Shown: positions 47,501 through 56,541 of the stretch, piece by piece
Layout of the letters: each line of letters opens with the position of its first letter
Numbering within the stretch: the stretch's first letter is position 1
DNA from: Rhodobacterales bacterium 52_120_T64
Lineage (GTDB): Bacteria > Pseudomonadota > Alphaproteobacteria > Rhodobacterales > Rhodobacteraceae
Direction: 5' to 3'
Assembly (NCBI GenBank): GCA_002162875.1
Contig: MABA01000017.1
Span: 153,397 to 217,396 of the forward strand
Length of the DNA stretch: 64,000 nucleotides
Position numbers and translations under genes: made by a program
The notes under the pieces: model-generated
What the model was told of the DNA's origin: nothing
Database searches by the model: none
Seen by the model: only the letters and a program-made list of their open reading frames with translations

Positions 47501-48623
47501 TGAGGTTCTGCTCCTGACGATTGGGTCGAATAGAATCAAGCGCCTGGGAAAAAGCACTGCCAATTACTTCAGGCGAAGTTTCGCGCGCGTATTCGAAGCA
47601 CGCTTCTCGGCGTTCGCTTAGTTCGTCATGTCCCATGTCTACAATCTTCAACATCTTCAGCATCACTTTGCGCGGCCGATTGGAAGTGTAAAGCAGATCC
47701 CAGCAAGCGCGGGGAATAGTTTGCCGCATCTCGGGAATATCCGGTCCGATAATTGGCAATCCGAAGGTTTGCGCCAGCATGATCGAACCTGATGTGAACA
47801 AGTTTTGAAACGGGACTACGAATGCCTGCGCGTTGCCAAAAATCAACGGAATATCGGCGTCCGGTACACGGTCGGGCGTAATGCTGACCCCTTCGACCCA
47901 ATTGAGTTTGCGAAGCAGCCGACGCTGACTGGCAAAAGATTGTCCGACGACGTCAAGCGTCCAACCTTGCCGCTTCGTTCGCAACATTCCTGCTGCCTCA
48001 CCCAGTAGTCCAAGTCCCTTGTTGCCGCGAAACATTCCAAAAAACAAAAAATTCCGTATGCCAGAATCAGACAGTGGACGGCTTAGAGTATCGTCTGCTG
48101 GCTCGTATGCTCCCAGGTAACTTGGGTGCCGGATAATCCGGATTTTTTCGGCAGACGCCGAGTATACCTCGACCATGTGTACAGCGGCATGCGGTGCGTG
48201 GACGTGAATAATATCGACGATTTTACACAATTCGTATCGAAACCACTCGAATGTTTCACTGTCACGTTCTTTGTGAGGGCGGCGATTGTGGATTGTCCAG
48301 ACAACACGCCCGCCATTCGCCCGGTAAAGTTTGAGCTGTGAGATTGTTTGCATCGCATTCGCTCGGTTAGCTTCGAAATTCGTGCTGGCGCCGAATAATC
48401 TATCATCCCAGTGTATGTGAATTATCGGAGCTTTGACTGTGCCAATGTTGGCGTTTTCAAGAAACTGCCCTTTTGGAAAGTTGACAATCTGGTAGTTGGT
48501 GGACGGACCAGTATACATTAGTCTCTGATACGGATTTCCAGTTGTGAAAGGGATGTTTGCAACGCGGATCAACGCTCCGGAAGCCGTGAAGGAGCCGGAA
48601 GGAATCGCACTCTGTTCGGCCAT
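47487..48623 (-). CDS. GT-B glycosyltransferase
   Basis: A 378-residue GT-B protein. The N-terminal half has PIIHIHWDDRLFG and GGRVVWTIHNRRPHKERD, resembling GumH/GT4-like transferases. The C-terminal donor domain has FLFFGMFRGNKGLGLLGEAA and AQAFVVPFQNLFTSGSIMLAQTFGLPIIGPDIPEMR. It is coupled to the FkbM gene, so the pair probably modifies one glycan. Together they sit between the sdhCDA-lipoprotein run and sdhB on the opposite strand. Confidence 0.8.
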   Translation of the reverse strand: MAEQSAIPSGSFTASGALIRVANIPFTTGNPYQRLMYTGPSTNYQIVNFPKGQFLENANIGTVKAPIIHIHWDDRLFGASTNFEANRANAMQTISQLKLYRANGGRVVWTIHNRRPHKERDSETFEWFRYELCKIVDIIHVHAPHAAVHMVEVYSASAEKIRIIRHPSYLGAYEPADDTLSRPLSDSGIRNFLFFGMFRGNKGLGLLGEAAGMLRTKRQGWTLDVVGQSFASQRRLLRKLNWVEGVSITPDRVPDADIPLIFGNAQAFVVPFQNLFTSGSIMLAQTFGLPIIGPDIPEMRQTIPRACWDLLYTSNRPRKVMLKMLKIVDMGHDELSERREACFEYARETSPEVIGSAFSQALDSIRPNRQEQNLNVQS

Positions 48624-48818
48624 TGTGTTAGGGACTCGCGGTTAAAAAGCTTGTTTATCAATTTCGACGAAGCTAATCGAACGGTAATGGTTTGTCTACA
48701 GTGTGAAAGTCAGCGAAACTGGTGGTATATTGACAGAAAATGCACGCAATGAGGCTTGTAAATCATCGCAATATCGCCGATTATGTACAAATGTATACGG
48801 AGCAAAAAGGGCAGTCGA

Positions 48819-49595
48819 ATGGTTGAATTCACACTTCCGAAAAATTCCCGCATGACAATCGGGAAGACTTGGCCCAAACCGCAAGGTGCCAATGTGCGTG
48901 CCTTTAAGGTTTATCGATTTGATCCGGATACGGGGGAAAACCCCCGTGTGGATACTTATTACATTGATCTCGACGATTGCGGGCCGATGATTCTTGATGC
49001 GCTGATCAAAATCAAGACGGATATTGACCCGACATTGACGTTCCGACGTTCTTGCCGCGAAGGTATTTGTGGGTCTTGTGCGATGAACATCGACGGGATC
49101 AACACGTTAGCTTGCTTGCACGGCATGGACGACGTGAAGGGTGACGTTAAGATTTACCCTCTGCCGCATATGCCCGTAGTCAAGGATTTGATACCGGATC
49201 TAACACATTTCTACGCGCAGCATGCCAGCATCATGCCGTGGCTGGAAACCAAAACTAACCGCCCGGCGAAGGAGTGGCGTCAGTCGATCGACGACCGTAA
49301 AAAGCTCGACGGGTTATACGAATGCGTGATGTGCGCTAGTTGCTCTACATCTTGCCCAAGTTATTGGTGGAATGGCGACAAATATCTAGGACCAGCGGCA
49401 CTATTGCACGCCTATCGTTGGATCATTGATAGCCGTGATGAGGCGACTGGCGAGCGTTTGGACGAACTGGAAGATCCGTTCAAGCTTTATCGTTGCCACA
49501 CGATCATGAACTGCACAAACACCTGTCCAAAGGGTTTGAATCCTGCGAAAGCGATTGCTGAAATCAAAACCATGATGGTGGAGCGGCGCGTTTAG
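48819..49595 (+). CDS. sdhB: Succinate dehydrogenase iron-sulfur subunit
   Basis: Carries electrons from FAD to ubiquinone through 2Fe-2S, 4Fe-4S and 3Fe-4S clusters. The 258-residue protein has [22 protein letters not shown] for the first cluster, [16 protein letters not shown] for the second and [17 protein letters not shown] for the third and its neighbours. The ATG at 48819 (AAAAAGGG upstream) gives the family length; an upstream codon would add 12 unconserved residues. It is 2.1 kb from sdhA, with two genes of opposite strand between, so it needs its own promoter. Confidence 0.97.
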   Translation: MVEFTLPKNSRMTIGKTWPKPQGANVRAFKVYRFDPDTGENPRVDTYYIDLDDCGPMILDALIKIKTDIDPTLTFRRSCREGICGSCAMNIDGINTLACLHGMDDVKGDVKIYPLPHMPVVKDLIPDLTHFYAQHASIMPWLETKTNRPAKEWRQSIDDRKKLDGLYECVMCASCSTSCPSYWWNGDKYLGPAALLHAYRWIIDSRDEATGERLDELEDPFKLYRCHTIMNCTNTCPKGLNPAKAIAEIKTMMVERRV

Positions 49596-50296
49596 TTAAA
49601 CGCCGCCTCCAGCGCGATTTCTACCATATCCCCGAAGCTTCGCTCTCGTTGATCCGAGGGTAATGCCTCGTGTGTTTTCAGATGATCGCTAACCGTCAAA
49701 ACCGCCAAAGCTCGCGCGTTGTGACGGGCAGCTAGAGTGTAAAGTTCGGCAGCTTCCATTTCTACGGCTAGAACGTTGTGGCGTTCCAATTGTGTGTCTA
49801 GATCCGGGTGTTCGGAATAAAACACGTCAGACGAAAAAATGTTACCAACGTGCACGGGGGTGTCGCGCTTTTCTGCGGCGGTGACAGCGGCTTTTAGCAA
49901 TGCCCAGTCGGCGCATGGAGCAAAGTTTGCTCCGTGAAACACCGAATTGTTCATACTGGTCGTGGATGTAGTGGCCATAGCAATGACTACGTCGCGTACA
50001 TTGATATTTTCTTGAATCGCCCCGCAGGACCCGATGCGTATTAGAGTTTTGGCGCCGTACTCCTGTATCAGTTCGTTCACATAGATTGACAGAGATGGCA
50101 TGCCCATTCCAGTTCCGTGGATCGTAACACGGTTGCCTTTCCACGTGCCGGTGAATCCCAACATCCCACGCACTTTGTTGACGCAAACGGCATCCTCAAG
50201 GAATGTCTCGGCCGCCCACTTTGCGCGGTAAGGGTCGCCGGGTAGCAACACAGTTTCGGCAATTTCGCCAGGCTTGGCGCCAATATGTACTGTCAT
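49592..50296 (-). CDS. deoD: Purine-nucleoside phosphorylase, DeoD type
   Basis: Splits purine nucleosides with phosphate in purine salvage. The 234-residue protein matches the hexameric DeoD class: [45 protein letters not shown] and [14 protein letters not shown], with the catalytic aspartate in [10 protein letters not shown]. Its last 4 bp overlap the sdhB stop on the other strand. Confidence 0.97.
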   Translation of the reverse strand: MTVHIGAKPGEIAETVLLPGDPYRAKWAAETFLEDAVCVNKVRGMLGFTGTWKGNRVTIHGTGMGMPSLSIYVNELIQEYGAKTLIRIGSCGAIQENINVRDVVIAMATTSTTSMNNSVFHGANFAPCADWALLKAAVTAAEKRDTPVHVGNIFSSDVFYSEHPDLDTQLERHNVLAVEMEAAELYTLAARHNARALAVLTVSDHLKTHEALPSDQRERSFGDMVEIALEAAFN

Positions 50297-50393
50297 AACA
50301 ACGTCCCTTCAAAAACAGATTTATCGCTTATAGACCGCCCGTGCAGCTTTGGTTATATCCTAGGCGACAGTTTTGCATAAAAGGTTGAAATAA

Positions 50394-51731
50394 ATGTCTG
50401 CTACGCTCCGCCCTATGACCTCTCGTAAATGCGGCCCCTTGAAAGGGGAAGCACAAGTGCCAGGTGACAAGTCGATTTCGCACCGCTCGATGATTTTGGG
50501 CGCACTGAGCATAGGTCGAACGCATGTGACAGGTCTGCTGGAGGGCGAAGACGTCCTAGATACCGCCAAAGCCATGACGGCATTTGGCGCTACAGTCGAG
50601 CGGCTTGGCGATGGCGAATGGACAATTGACGGAGTCGGCGTCGGTGGATTTGCGGAGCCGGATCAGGTGATCGATTGTGGTAATGCAGGCACGGGCGTGC
50701 GGCTTATTATGGGCGCGATGGCAACCACGCCGATTTCGGTTACGTTTACCGGGGACGCCAGCCTGCGATCACGTCCTATGGGGCGAATTACTGATCCATT
50801 GGCGCTGTTTGGCGCTGAAAGTTATGGGCGCAGCGGTGGGCGACTGCCTTTGACGATGGTTGGTGCCAGTGACCCAGTGCCGGTGATTTATCGCACGCCT
50901 ATGCCGTCAGCGCAGGTGAAATCCGCAGTGCTGTTGGCTGGGTTGAATGCGCCCGGTGAGACTGTTGTGATTGAAAAAGAAGCTACGCGGGATCACACAG
51001 AGCGAATGCTTGCGGGCTTTGGCGCGGAGATTTCAACCGAGGTGACCGATGAAGGGCGGGTGATTACCCTAAAAGGTCAACCTGAGTTGACGGGGCAAAC
51101 TATCGTGGTTCCGCGCGATCCGTCCTCGGCGGCGTTTCCGGTTGTGGCAGCGTTGCTTGTTGAAGGTTCTGAGGTTTTGGTGCCAAACATTGGTCAAAAC
51201 CCGACACGCAACGGCTTGTTCACTACATTGGTCGAGATGGGCGCCGATATCACATTTGAAAATGAGCGGGTCGAGGGCGGCGAGCCTGTGGCCGATTTGC
51301 GTGTAAAGTACGGCGCGCTCAAAGGCATCGAAGTTCCACCGGAACGTGCTGCGAGCATGATTGATGAATACCCGATATTGTCGGTGCTAGCTGCGACAGC
51401 CGATGGCACGACCGTTATGCGCGGGGTCAAGGAGCTTCGCGTCAAAGAAAGCGACCGGATTGACGCAATGGCGCGAGGTTTGGAGGCTAACGGGGTGCGT
51501 GTTGAAGAAGACGAGGATACGTTTATCGTTCACGGAATGGGGAAAGTCCCAGGTGGCGCGATGTGCAAGACGCACCTAGACCACCGCATTGCGATGAGCT
51601 TTATGTGCCTCGGTATGGCTACAGAGAAACCTGTAGGGATTGATGACGCTGGTGCGATCGAGACAAGTTTTCCCGACTTCTTACCGTTGATGGAACGATT
51701 GGGCGCCTCCTTCCGCAAGGACAACCGCTAA
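50394..51731 (+). CDS. aroA: 3-Phosphoshikimate 1-carboxyvinyltransferase (EPSP synthase)
   Basis: Joins shikimate 3-phosphate and PEP in aromatic amino acid synthesis. The 445-residue protein has [37 protein letters not shown] (class II-like GNAGT rather than a plant-type start), [13 protein letters not shown] and [17 protein letters not shown]. The alanine in GNAGTGVRL is at the position commonly associated with altered inhibitor response in class II enzymes; that is family knowledge only. It shares one base with the cmk start. Confidence 0.97.
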   Translation: MSATLRPMTSRKCGPLKGEAQVPGDKSISHRSMILGALSIGRTHVTGLLEGEDVLDTAKAMTAFGATVERLGDGEWTIDGVGVGGFAEPDQVIDCGNAGTGVRLIMGAMATTPISVTFTGDASLRSRPMGRITDPLALFGAESYGRSGGRLPLTMVGASDPVPVIYRTPMPSAQVKSAVLLAGLNAPGETVVIEKEATRDHTERMLAGFGAEISTEVTDEGRVITLKGQPELTGQTIVVPRDPSSAAFPVVAALLVEGSEVLVPNIGQNPTRNGLFTTLVEMGADITFENERVEGGEPVADLRVKYGALKGIEVPPERAASMIDEYPILSVLAATADGTTVMRGVKELRVKESDRIDAMARGLEANGVRVEEDEDTFIVHGMGKVPGGAMCKTHLDHRIAMSFMCLGMATEKPVGIDDAGAIETSFPDFLPLMERLGASFRKDNR

Positions 51732-52360
51732 TGCGTTTTACCGTTGCCATAGACGGCCCCGCCGCTGCGGGCAAAGGGACGATCAGCAAGGCGCTCGCGG
51801 TTAAGTTCGGGTTTGCTTATTTGGATACCGGATCCTTATATCGTGCGACCGGTGTGAAGGCACTGGAAGTCGGGCGCGGGGTGATTGATCCGGCTGTCGC
51901 TGCACAGCTTGCGGGCAACCTTTCGCAAACTGATCTGGATCGCACTGATTTGCGGACAGATGTGGCGGGGCAGGCTGCCAGCAAGATTGCTGCTATGCCT
52001 GATGTGCGCGCAGCGTTGCTGGAATTCCAGAAAAACTATGCGCGACGTGACGGTGGGGCGGTATTGGACGGGCGAGATATCGGCACCGTGATTTGCCCCG
52101 AGGCCGAAGTAAAAATCTATGTCACTGCCAGTGATGAAATTCGGGCTAAGCGACGGCACAAAGAATTGGCTCAAGCCAAACCCGAATTGACGGTTGCGCA
52201 GGTGTTGAACGATCTTCGGGCGCGGGATGATCGTGATGCTGCGCGGGATATTGCGCCAATGAGACCAGCGGATGATGCGTTGCTGTTGGATACGACAGAA
52301 CTGTCCATTGAAGAAGCTGTCCGGCAGGCGATCATAGCGGTTCAGGCGCACCTGAAATAG
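51731..52360 (+). CDS. cmk: Cytidylate kinase
   Basis: Phosphorylates CMP and dCMP. The 209-residue protein has the P-loop IDGPAAAGKGTISKAL, YLDTGSLYRATGVKAL for nucleotide binding, and VLDGRDIGTVICPEAEVKIY, ending in LLLDTTELSIEEAVRQAI. It is complete. The 3' part is duplicated in diverged form at 53046-53135, beyond the methyltransferase gene. Confidence 0.96.
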   Translation: MRFTVAIDGPAAAGKGTISKALAVKFGFAYLDTGSLYRATGVKALEVGRGVIDPAVAAQLAGNLSQTDLDRTDLRTDVAGQAASKIAAMPDVRAALLEFQKNYARRDGGAVLDGRDIGTVICPEAEVKIYVTASDEIRAKRRHKELAQAKPELTVAQVLNDLRARDDRDAARDIAPMRPADDALLLDTTELSIEEAVRQAIIAVQAHLK

Positions 52361-52413
52361 CTGCTGGAAATTCCAACTTGAAATGAGGCGTAAACTGCCC
52401 CTACATTCTATCT

Positions 52414-53031
52414 ATGTATAAACCTGATAAAGTCTGGAACCGCTTCGCCAAGCGATATGAAAAATCACCTGTTTCGAACGAAGAGGCGTACCAGAAAAAG
52501 CTGGAAATAACCCGCTCGTATTTTACGCCTGAATCTGAAGTTCTTGAATTAGGCTGCGGAACTGGAACCACTGCGGTTGCCCACGCGCCGTTTGTGAAAC
52601 AAATTCTCGCCATTGACGTGTCGTCAAAAATGCTGGAATTTGCTGAAAATAAGGCTAAGGCGGCCGGCGTCACCAATGTGATTTTCAGCCGTGCGAATAT
52701 CGAAAATATATCGGATTTTGAAACCACTTACGATGTCATCATGTGCCACAGTATTTTGCATTTACTGGAGGATAAACAGGCTGTGATTGCTAATGTTTTT
52801 CAACTGCTTAAACCCGGCGGTGTTTTTGTTTCAAGTACTGTTTGCATCGGTAGCAATAATGCTTTTCTACGTGCGCTGCTGATGGCCGGACGCCGTATTG
52901 GTCTGCTGCCACTAGTGCGGTTTTTTAGTGTTGAAGAACTTGCGGAAAGTATAACGGATGCGGGGTTTTCGATAGACAGCCAATGGCTTCCCGAAAAAAG
53001 CGATGCTGTGTTTATCGTAGCTATGAAGTAG
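52414..53031 (+). CDS. Class I SAM-dependent methyltransferase
   Basis: A 205-residue methyltransferase of the UbiE/Methyltransf_11 type: VLELGCGTGTTAVAHAPFVK is SAM motif I (residues 47-66), IDVSSKMLEFAENKA follows, and LLKPGGVFVSS is the post-strand motif. Substrate unknown. It is visibly richer in A/T than aroA, cmk and rpsA around it and lacks an obvious ribosome binding site. It is flanked by an 11-bp direct repeat and followed by a cmk tail vestige, so it looks inserted between cmk and rpsA. Confidence 0.85.
   Translation: MYKPDKVWNRFAKRYEKSPVSNEEAYQKKLEITRSYFTPESEVLELGCGTGTTAVAHAPFVKQILAIDVSSKMLEFAENKAKAAGVTNVIFSRANIENISDFETTYDVIMCHSILHLLEDKQAVIANVFQLLKPGGVFVSSTVCIGSNNAFLRALLMAGRRIGLLPLVRFFSVEELAESITDAGFSIDSQWLPEKSDAVFIVAMK
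52416..52426. repeat. Left copy of an 11-bp direct repeat around the methyltransferase
   Basis: GTATAAACCTG begins at the third base of the methyltransferase start codon. The exact second copy is at 53033-53043. Confidence 0.6.
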
Positions 53032-53032
53032 G

Positions 53033-53043
53033 GTATAAACCTG
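53033..53043. repeat. Right copy of an 11-bp direct repeat around the methyltransferase
   Basis: GTATAAACCTG lies 1 bp after the methyltransferase stop and 2 bp before the cmk-like vestige. The exact first copy is at 52416-52426. Confidence 0.6.
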
Positions 53044-53045
53044 TA

Positions 53046-53135
53046 ACCGTTGCGCTATTGCTAGATACCCAGAAATTGTCTATAGACGCAGCCGTTGCCG
53101 AGGCTATGGAACTAATACAAAAACGAATCGGTTAG
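53046..53135 (+). pseudogene. Vestige of a second cytidylate kinase 3' end
   Basis: From GCG at 53052 to TAG at 53135 the frame reads ALLLDTQKLSIDAAVAEAME followed by LIQKRIG and a stop. It aligns without gaps to the last 27 residues of the intact cmk (ALLLDTTELSIEEAVRQAII and on), and both run 84 bp from the alanine codon through the stop. No start codon or upstream cmk sequence is attached. Confidence 0.8.
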
Positions 53136-53252
53136 GGACGGAAATCTTCCGACCCTTATGTTCGTTCAGGACCACAGCCTCAGACCCATTAACCTAAAGA
53201 CCGGCGGAACCAACCGCACGGCCCGTAAAAAAACACTGTTAGGAGACATCAT

Positions 53253-54935
53253 ATGTCAGCTTCCGTATCCATGGAAGATTTTGAAGCCCTTTTGAACGAG
53301 AGCTTCGAGCTGGAAACCCCTGATGAGGGTTCCGTTGTTAAAGGTACTGTTATTGCTATTGAAGCAGGTCAGGCCATCATCGATATCGGTTATAAAATGG
53401 AAGGCCGTATCGAACTAAAAGAATTCGCAATGCCAGGTCAGCCCGCAGAGATCGCCGTTGGCGATACTGTAGAGGTATTCCTTGACCGCGTTGAAAACGC
53501 ACGTGGCGAGGCTATTCTTAGCCGTGAAAAAGCCCGGCGTGAAGAAGCTTGGGACCGTCTGGAAAAAGCTGCTGAAAACGAAGAGCAGGTTGAAGGCGCG
53601 ATCTTCGGCCGTGTTAAAGGTGGCTTTACTGTTGATCTTGGCGGCGCTGTTGCGTTCTTGCCCGGTTCGCAAGTTGACGTTCGCCCAGTTCGTGATGCGA
53701 CTGCACTTATGCACATTGCACAGCCGTTCCAGATTCTTAAAATGGACCGTCGCCGTGGCAACATCGTTGTTTCCCGTCGCGCAATCCTCGAAGAGTCGCG
53801 TGCTGAGCAGCGTTCCGAAATTATCGCTAAATTGGCTGAAGGTGACGTTGTTGAGGGTGTTGTTAAAAACATCACTGATTACGGTGCATTCGTTGATCTT
53901 GGCGGTGTTGACGGCCTTCTGCACGTTACAGACATGGCCTGGCGCCGTGTTAACCACCCATCCGAGATTCTTGAAATTGGCGGAACTGTTAAAGTTCAGG
54001 TTGTCAAAATCAACAAAGAAACTCAGCGTATCAGCCTTGGCATGAAACAGTTGCAAGACGATCCTTGGGGCGATGTCGAAGCACGTTACCCACTTGAATC
54101 CGTTCACATGGGCCGCGTTACAAACATCACCGACTATGGCGCATTCGTTGAGCTAGAAGCCGGCGTTGAAGGTTTGGTTCACGTTTCCGAAATGTCTTGG
54201 ACCAAGAAGAACGTACACCCGGGCAAAATCGTTTCTACTTCGCAAGAAGTTGAAGTTATGGTTCTGGAAATCGATTCTTCCCGTCGTCGCGTATCCCTTG
54301 GCCTGAAACAAACTCAGGGCAACCCATGGGACAACTTCGCTGCTGCATTCCCTGCTGGCACAGAAGTTGAAGGCGAAATCAAAAACATCACCGAGTTTGG
54401 TTTGTTTGTTGGTCTCGACGGCGACATCGATGGTATGGTTCACTTGTCCGATCTTGATTGGGATCGTTCTGGCGACGATGCAATCCAAGACTACAACAAA
54501 GGTGACGTGGTTAAAGCTGTCGTTACTGACGTTGACATCGACAAAGAGCGTATCTCGTTGTCGATCAAAGCGTTGGACGGTGATCCGTTTGTTGGTGCGA
54601 CTGATGGCATCAAACGTGGCGCAGTTGTTACTGTTTCGGTTACATCCATCGAAGAAGGTGGAATCGAAGTTGAACATGACGGCATGAAAGCCTTCATTCG
54701 TCGCTCCGATCTTTCGCGTGACCGTGCTGAACAGCGCCCAGAGCGTTTCTCGGTTGGTGACAAGATCGACGCGCGTGTGACTAACATCGACCGTGCAAAC
54801 CGTCGTCTAGGTCTTTCGATCAAAGCCCGCGAGATTGCAGAAGAGAAGGAAGCCGTCGAGCAGTATGGTTCCTCCGATTCCGGTGCGTCACTGGGTGACA
54901 TTCTTGGTGCAGCGCTGAAAGGCGGCGACGAGTAA
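53253..54935 (+). CDS. rpsA: 30S ribosomal protein S1
   Basis: S1 recruits mRNA to the 30S subunit. The 560-residue protein has six S1 RNA-binding repeats; repeats 3 and 4 are clearest, with EGVVKNITDYGAFVDLGGVD and GRVTNITDYGAFVELEAGVE. The start VSMEDFEALLNESFELETPD is typical of alphaproteobacterial S1. TTAGGAGAC lies 6 bp before the ATG. The cmk-rpsA-ihfB order is standard apart from the methyltransferase upstream. Confidence 0.98.
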   Translation: MSASVSMEDFEALLNESFELETPDEGSVVKGTVIAIEAGQAIIDIGYKMEGRIELKEFAMPGQPAEIAVGDTVEVFLDRVENARGEAILSREKARREEAWDRLEKAAENEEQVEGAIFGRVKGGFTVDLGGAVAFLPGSQVDVRPVRDATALMHIAQPFQILKMDRRRGNIVVSRRAILEESRAEQRSEIIAKLAEGDVVEGVVKNITDYGAFVDLGGVDGLLHVTDMAWRRVNHPSEILEIGGTVKVQVVKINKETQRISLGMKQLQDDPWGDVEARYPLESVHMGRVTNITDYGAFVELEAGVEGLVHVSEMSWTKKNVHPGKIVSTSQEVEVMVLEIDSSRRRVSLGLKQTQGNPWDNFAAAFPAGTEVEGEIKNITEFGLFVGLDGDIDGMVHLSDLDWDRSGDDAIQDYNKGDVVKAVVTDVDIDKERISLSIKALDGDPFVGATDGIKRGAVVTVSVTSIEEGGIEVEHDGMKAFIRRSDLSRDRAEQRPERFSVGDKIDARVTNIDRANRRLGLSIKAREIAEEKEAVEQYGSSDSGASLGDILGAALKGGDE

Positions 54936-54963
54936 TCGTTCGTTACCAAGGTATTGAATTTAG

Positions 54964-55000
54964 ATGGAGCGGCGTCAGAAATGGCGCCGCTCCATTGGTT
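54964..55000 (+). terminator. Probable terminator of rpsA
   Basis: ATGGAGCGGCG pairs with CGCCGCTCCAT across a 10-nt loop, starting 29 bp after the rpsA stop, and is followed by TGGTTT. The stem is strong and the T-run poor. Confidence 0.65.
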
Positions 55001-55268
55001 TATGGACATAGATACCGCGAATCACAAAACTGCAATAATCAACGCGCCAATGCGAAATTCTACTTTTTGGGTTATGATCTGGACACTTGCCATTGATAAT
55101 CGGGCATATTTCCGCCGTTAAGCGCAATATGTGTCCGCAAACTGGTTTGGCTCACTTTCCAAAAAAGGTAAACCCTGCCAGAATGATAGCGATAGTCGGA
55201 ATCTGTATTCGGTATGCTTGAAAGTTTCCGTTGGTGGGGCGAAAAACTTCGGGAGAGGGAATTATAGA
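55001..55268. other. Gap between the rpsA terminator and ihfB
   Basis: Together with the hairpin this is the only gene-free stretch over 300 bp. I see no convincing small gene. It should contain the ihfB promoter, but no -35/-10 pair stands out. GGGAGAGGGA at 55251-55260 is the ihfB ribosome binding site. Confidence 0.5.
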
Positions 55269-55550
55269 ATGATAAAATCTGAACTTGTCCAAAAAATAGC
55301 TGATGAAAATCCGCATCTGTATCAACGCGATGTGGAAAGAATTGTCGGCACCGTATTCGACGAGATCATCGAGACGATGGCGTCCGGAAATCGGGTGGAG
55401 CTTCGCGGCTTTGGCGCGTTTTCGGTAAAGAAGCGCGATGCCCGCATGGGTCGCAATCCGCGTACAGGTGAATCGGTTTCGGTTGACGAAAAATACGTCC
55501 CGTTCTTTAAAACCGGGAAACGTCTGCGTGACCGTCTAAACGGCAGATAA
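55269..55550 (+). CDS. ihfB: Integration host factor subunit beta
   Basis: IHF-beta pairs with IHF-alpha to bend DNA. The 93-residue protein starts [20 protein letters not shown], has the DNA-arm segment [21 protein letters not shown] with the conserved arm proline in GRNPRTGE, and ends [14 protein letters not shown]. The ATG at 55269 with GGGAGAGGGA upstream gives the normal length; longer in-frame starts add 46 unconserved residues. Confidence 0.97.
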   Translation: MIKSELVQKIADENPHLYQRDVERIVGTVFDEIIETMASGNRVELRGFGAFSVKKRDARMGRNPRTGESVSVDEKYVPFFKTGKRLRDRLNGR

Positions 55551-55567
55551 CGCCTAAAGGAATTCTT

Positions 55568-55903
55568 ATGCGATATCTTCGCTACAGCTTTTACGCTGTT
55601 TTGATGGTGGTGCTGGTTATGCTGGCACTGGCCAACCGTGAAATTGTTACGCTGGCTGTTTTGCCAGAACAACTTTCCAGCATACTCCCCGTTTCGATCC
55701 GGTTACCGATGTTTGTTGTGATTATGTTGTCGATGTTGACCGGTTTGTTGGTTGGCTATGTGTTGGAGTATTTTCGCGAACATAAGCAGCGGCGCGAAGC
55801 TGCGGTTCGCAAGCGCGAAGTGGATATTCTTTTACGCGAGGTTGATACATTGAAGAAGCAGGCGGGAACGGAAGAGGATGATGTCCTCGCGTTGCTAAAC
55901 TGA
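55568..55903 (+). CDS. LapA domain membrane protein
   Basis: A 111-residue inner-membrane protein with two membrane spans (about residues 7-22 and 44-66) and a charged coiled-coil tail (HKQRREAAVRKREVDILLRE). This matches the LapA/YciS family, which in enterobacteria helps control LPS synthesis; the role here is inferred. It overlaps trpF by one base. Confidence 0.85.
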   Translation: MRYLRYSFYAVLMVVLVMLALANREIVTLAVLPEQLSSILPVSIRLPMFVVIMLSMLTGLLVGYVLEYFREHKQRREAAVRKREVDILLREVDTLKKQAGTEEDDVLALLN

Positions 55904-56541
55904 TGCAGGTTAAAATTTGCGGACTAAAAACACCCGAGAGCCTGGCGGCAGCAGTTGATGCCGGTGCCTCGTACCTAGGGTTTGTATTTTTCCCGAAATC
56001 TCCACGCCATTTGACATACCGACAGGCGGCAGAATTGGTCGGCACTGTTCCAGACGGTGTTATCAAAGTCGCGCTGACCGTTAACGCGGATGACGAGGCG
56101 TTAGCGAAAATGTTGGGCGAAGTTCCGATCGATATGCTGCAACTGCATGGTTCTGAAAATCCCAAGCGGGTGGCGCATATTAAGGAGCGATTCGATCTGC
56201 CTGTGATGAAGGCGGTCGGGGTGGCTGATGCCAGTGATCTGCCGCAGCTTGTTGAATATGCCGAGGTCGCGGATCAGTTGCTTGTCGATGCTAAACAGCC
56301 TAAAGGTGGCCCGCTGCCGGGGGGTAACGGGTTGGCTTTTGATTGGCGTCTTATCGCGAATTTGGAATGGCCGACCCCGTGGATGCTAGCTGGCGGTTTA
56401 ACACCGGAAAATGTGGCTGAGGCCATGCGCCTGACGGGCGCTACGATGGTGGATGTTTCCTCGGGCGTGGAAAGCGCGCCGGGGGTGAAAGATTTGGACA
56501 AGATCGCGGCCTTTGTGAAGGCCGCTAAAGGAGCGGTATGA
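55903..56541 (+). CDS. trpF: Phosphoribosylanthranilate isomerase
   Basis: Third step of tryptophan synthesis from chorismate. The 212-residue TIM-barrel protein starts [20 protein letters not shown] with the catalytic cysteine at 6, then [40 protein letters not shown] and [13 protein letters not shown]. It overlaps trpB by ATGA. Confidence 0.97.
   Translation: MQVKICGLKTPESLAAAVDAGASYLGFVFFPKSPRHLTYRQAAELVGTVPDGVIKVALTVNADDEALAKMLGEVPIDMLQLHGSENPKRVAHIKERFDLPVMKAVGVADASDLPQLVEYAEVADQLLVDAKQPKGGPLPGGNGLAFDWRLIANLEWPTPWMLAGGLTPENVAEAMRLTGATMVDVSSGVESAPGVKDLDKIAAFVKAAKGAV

Noticed and set aside
53415..54107. Open frames on both strands within rpsA
   Set aside because: Repetitive valine- and lysine-rich codons of the S1 repeats create open antisense and shifted frames.
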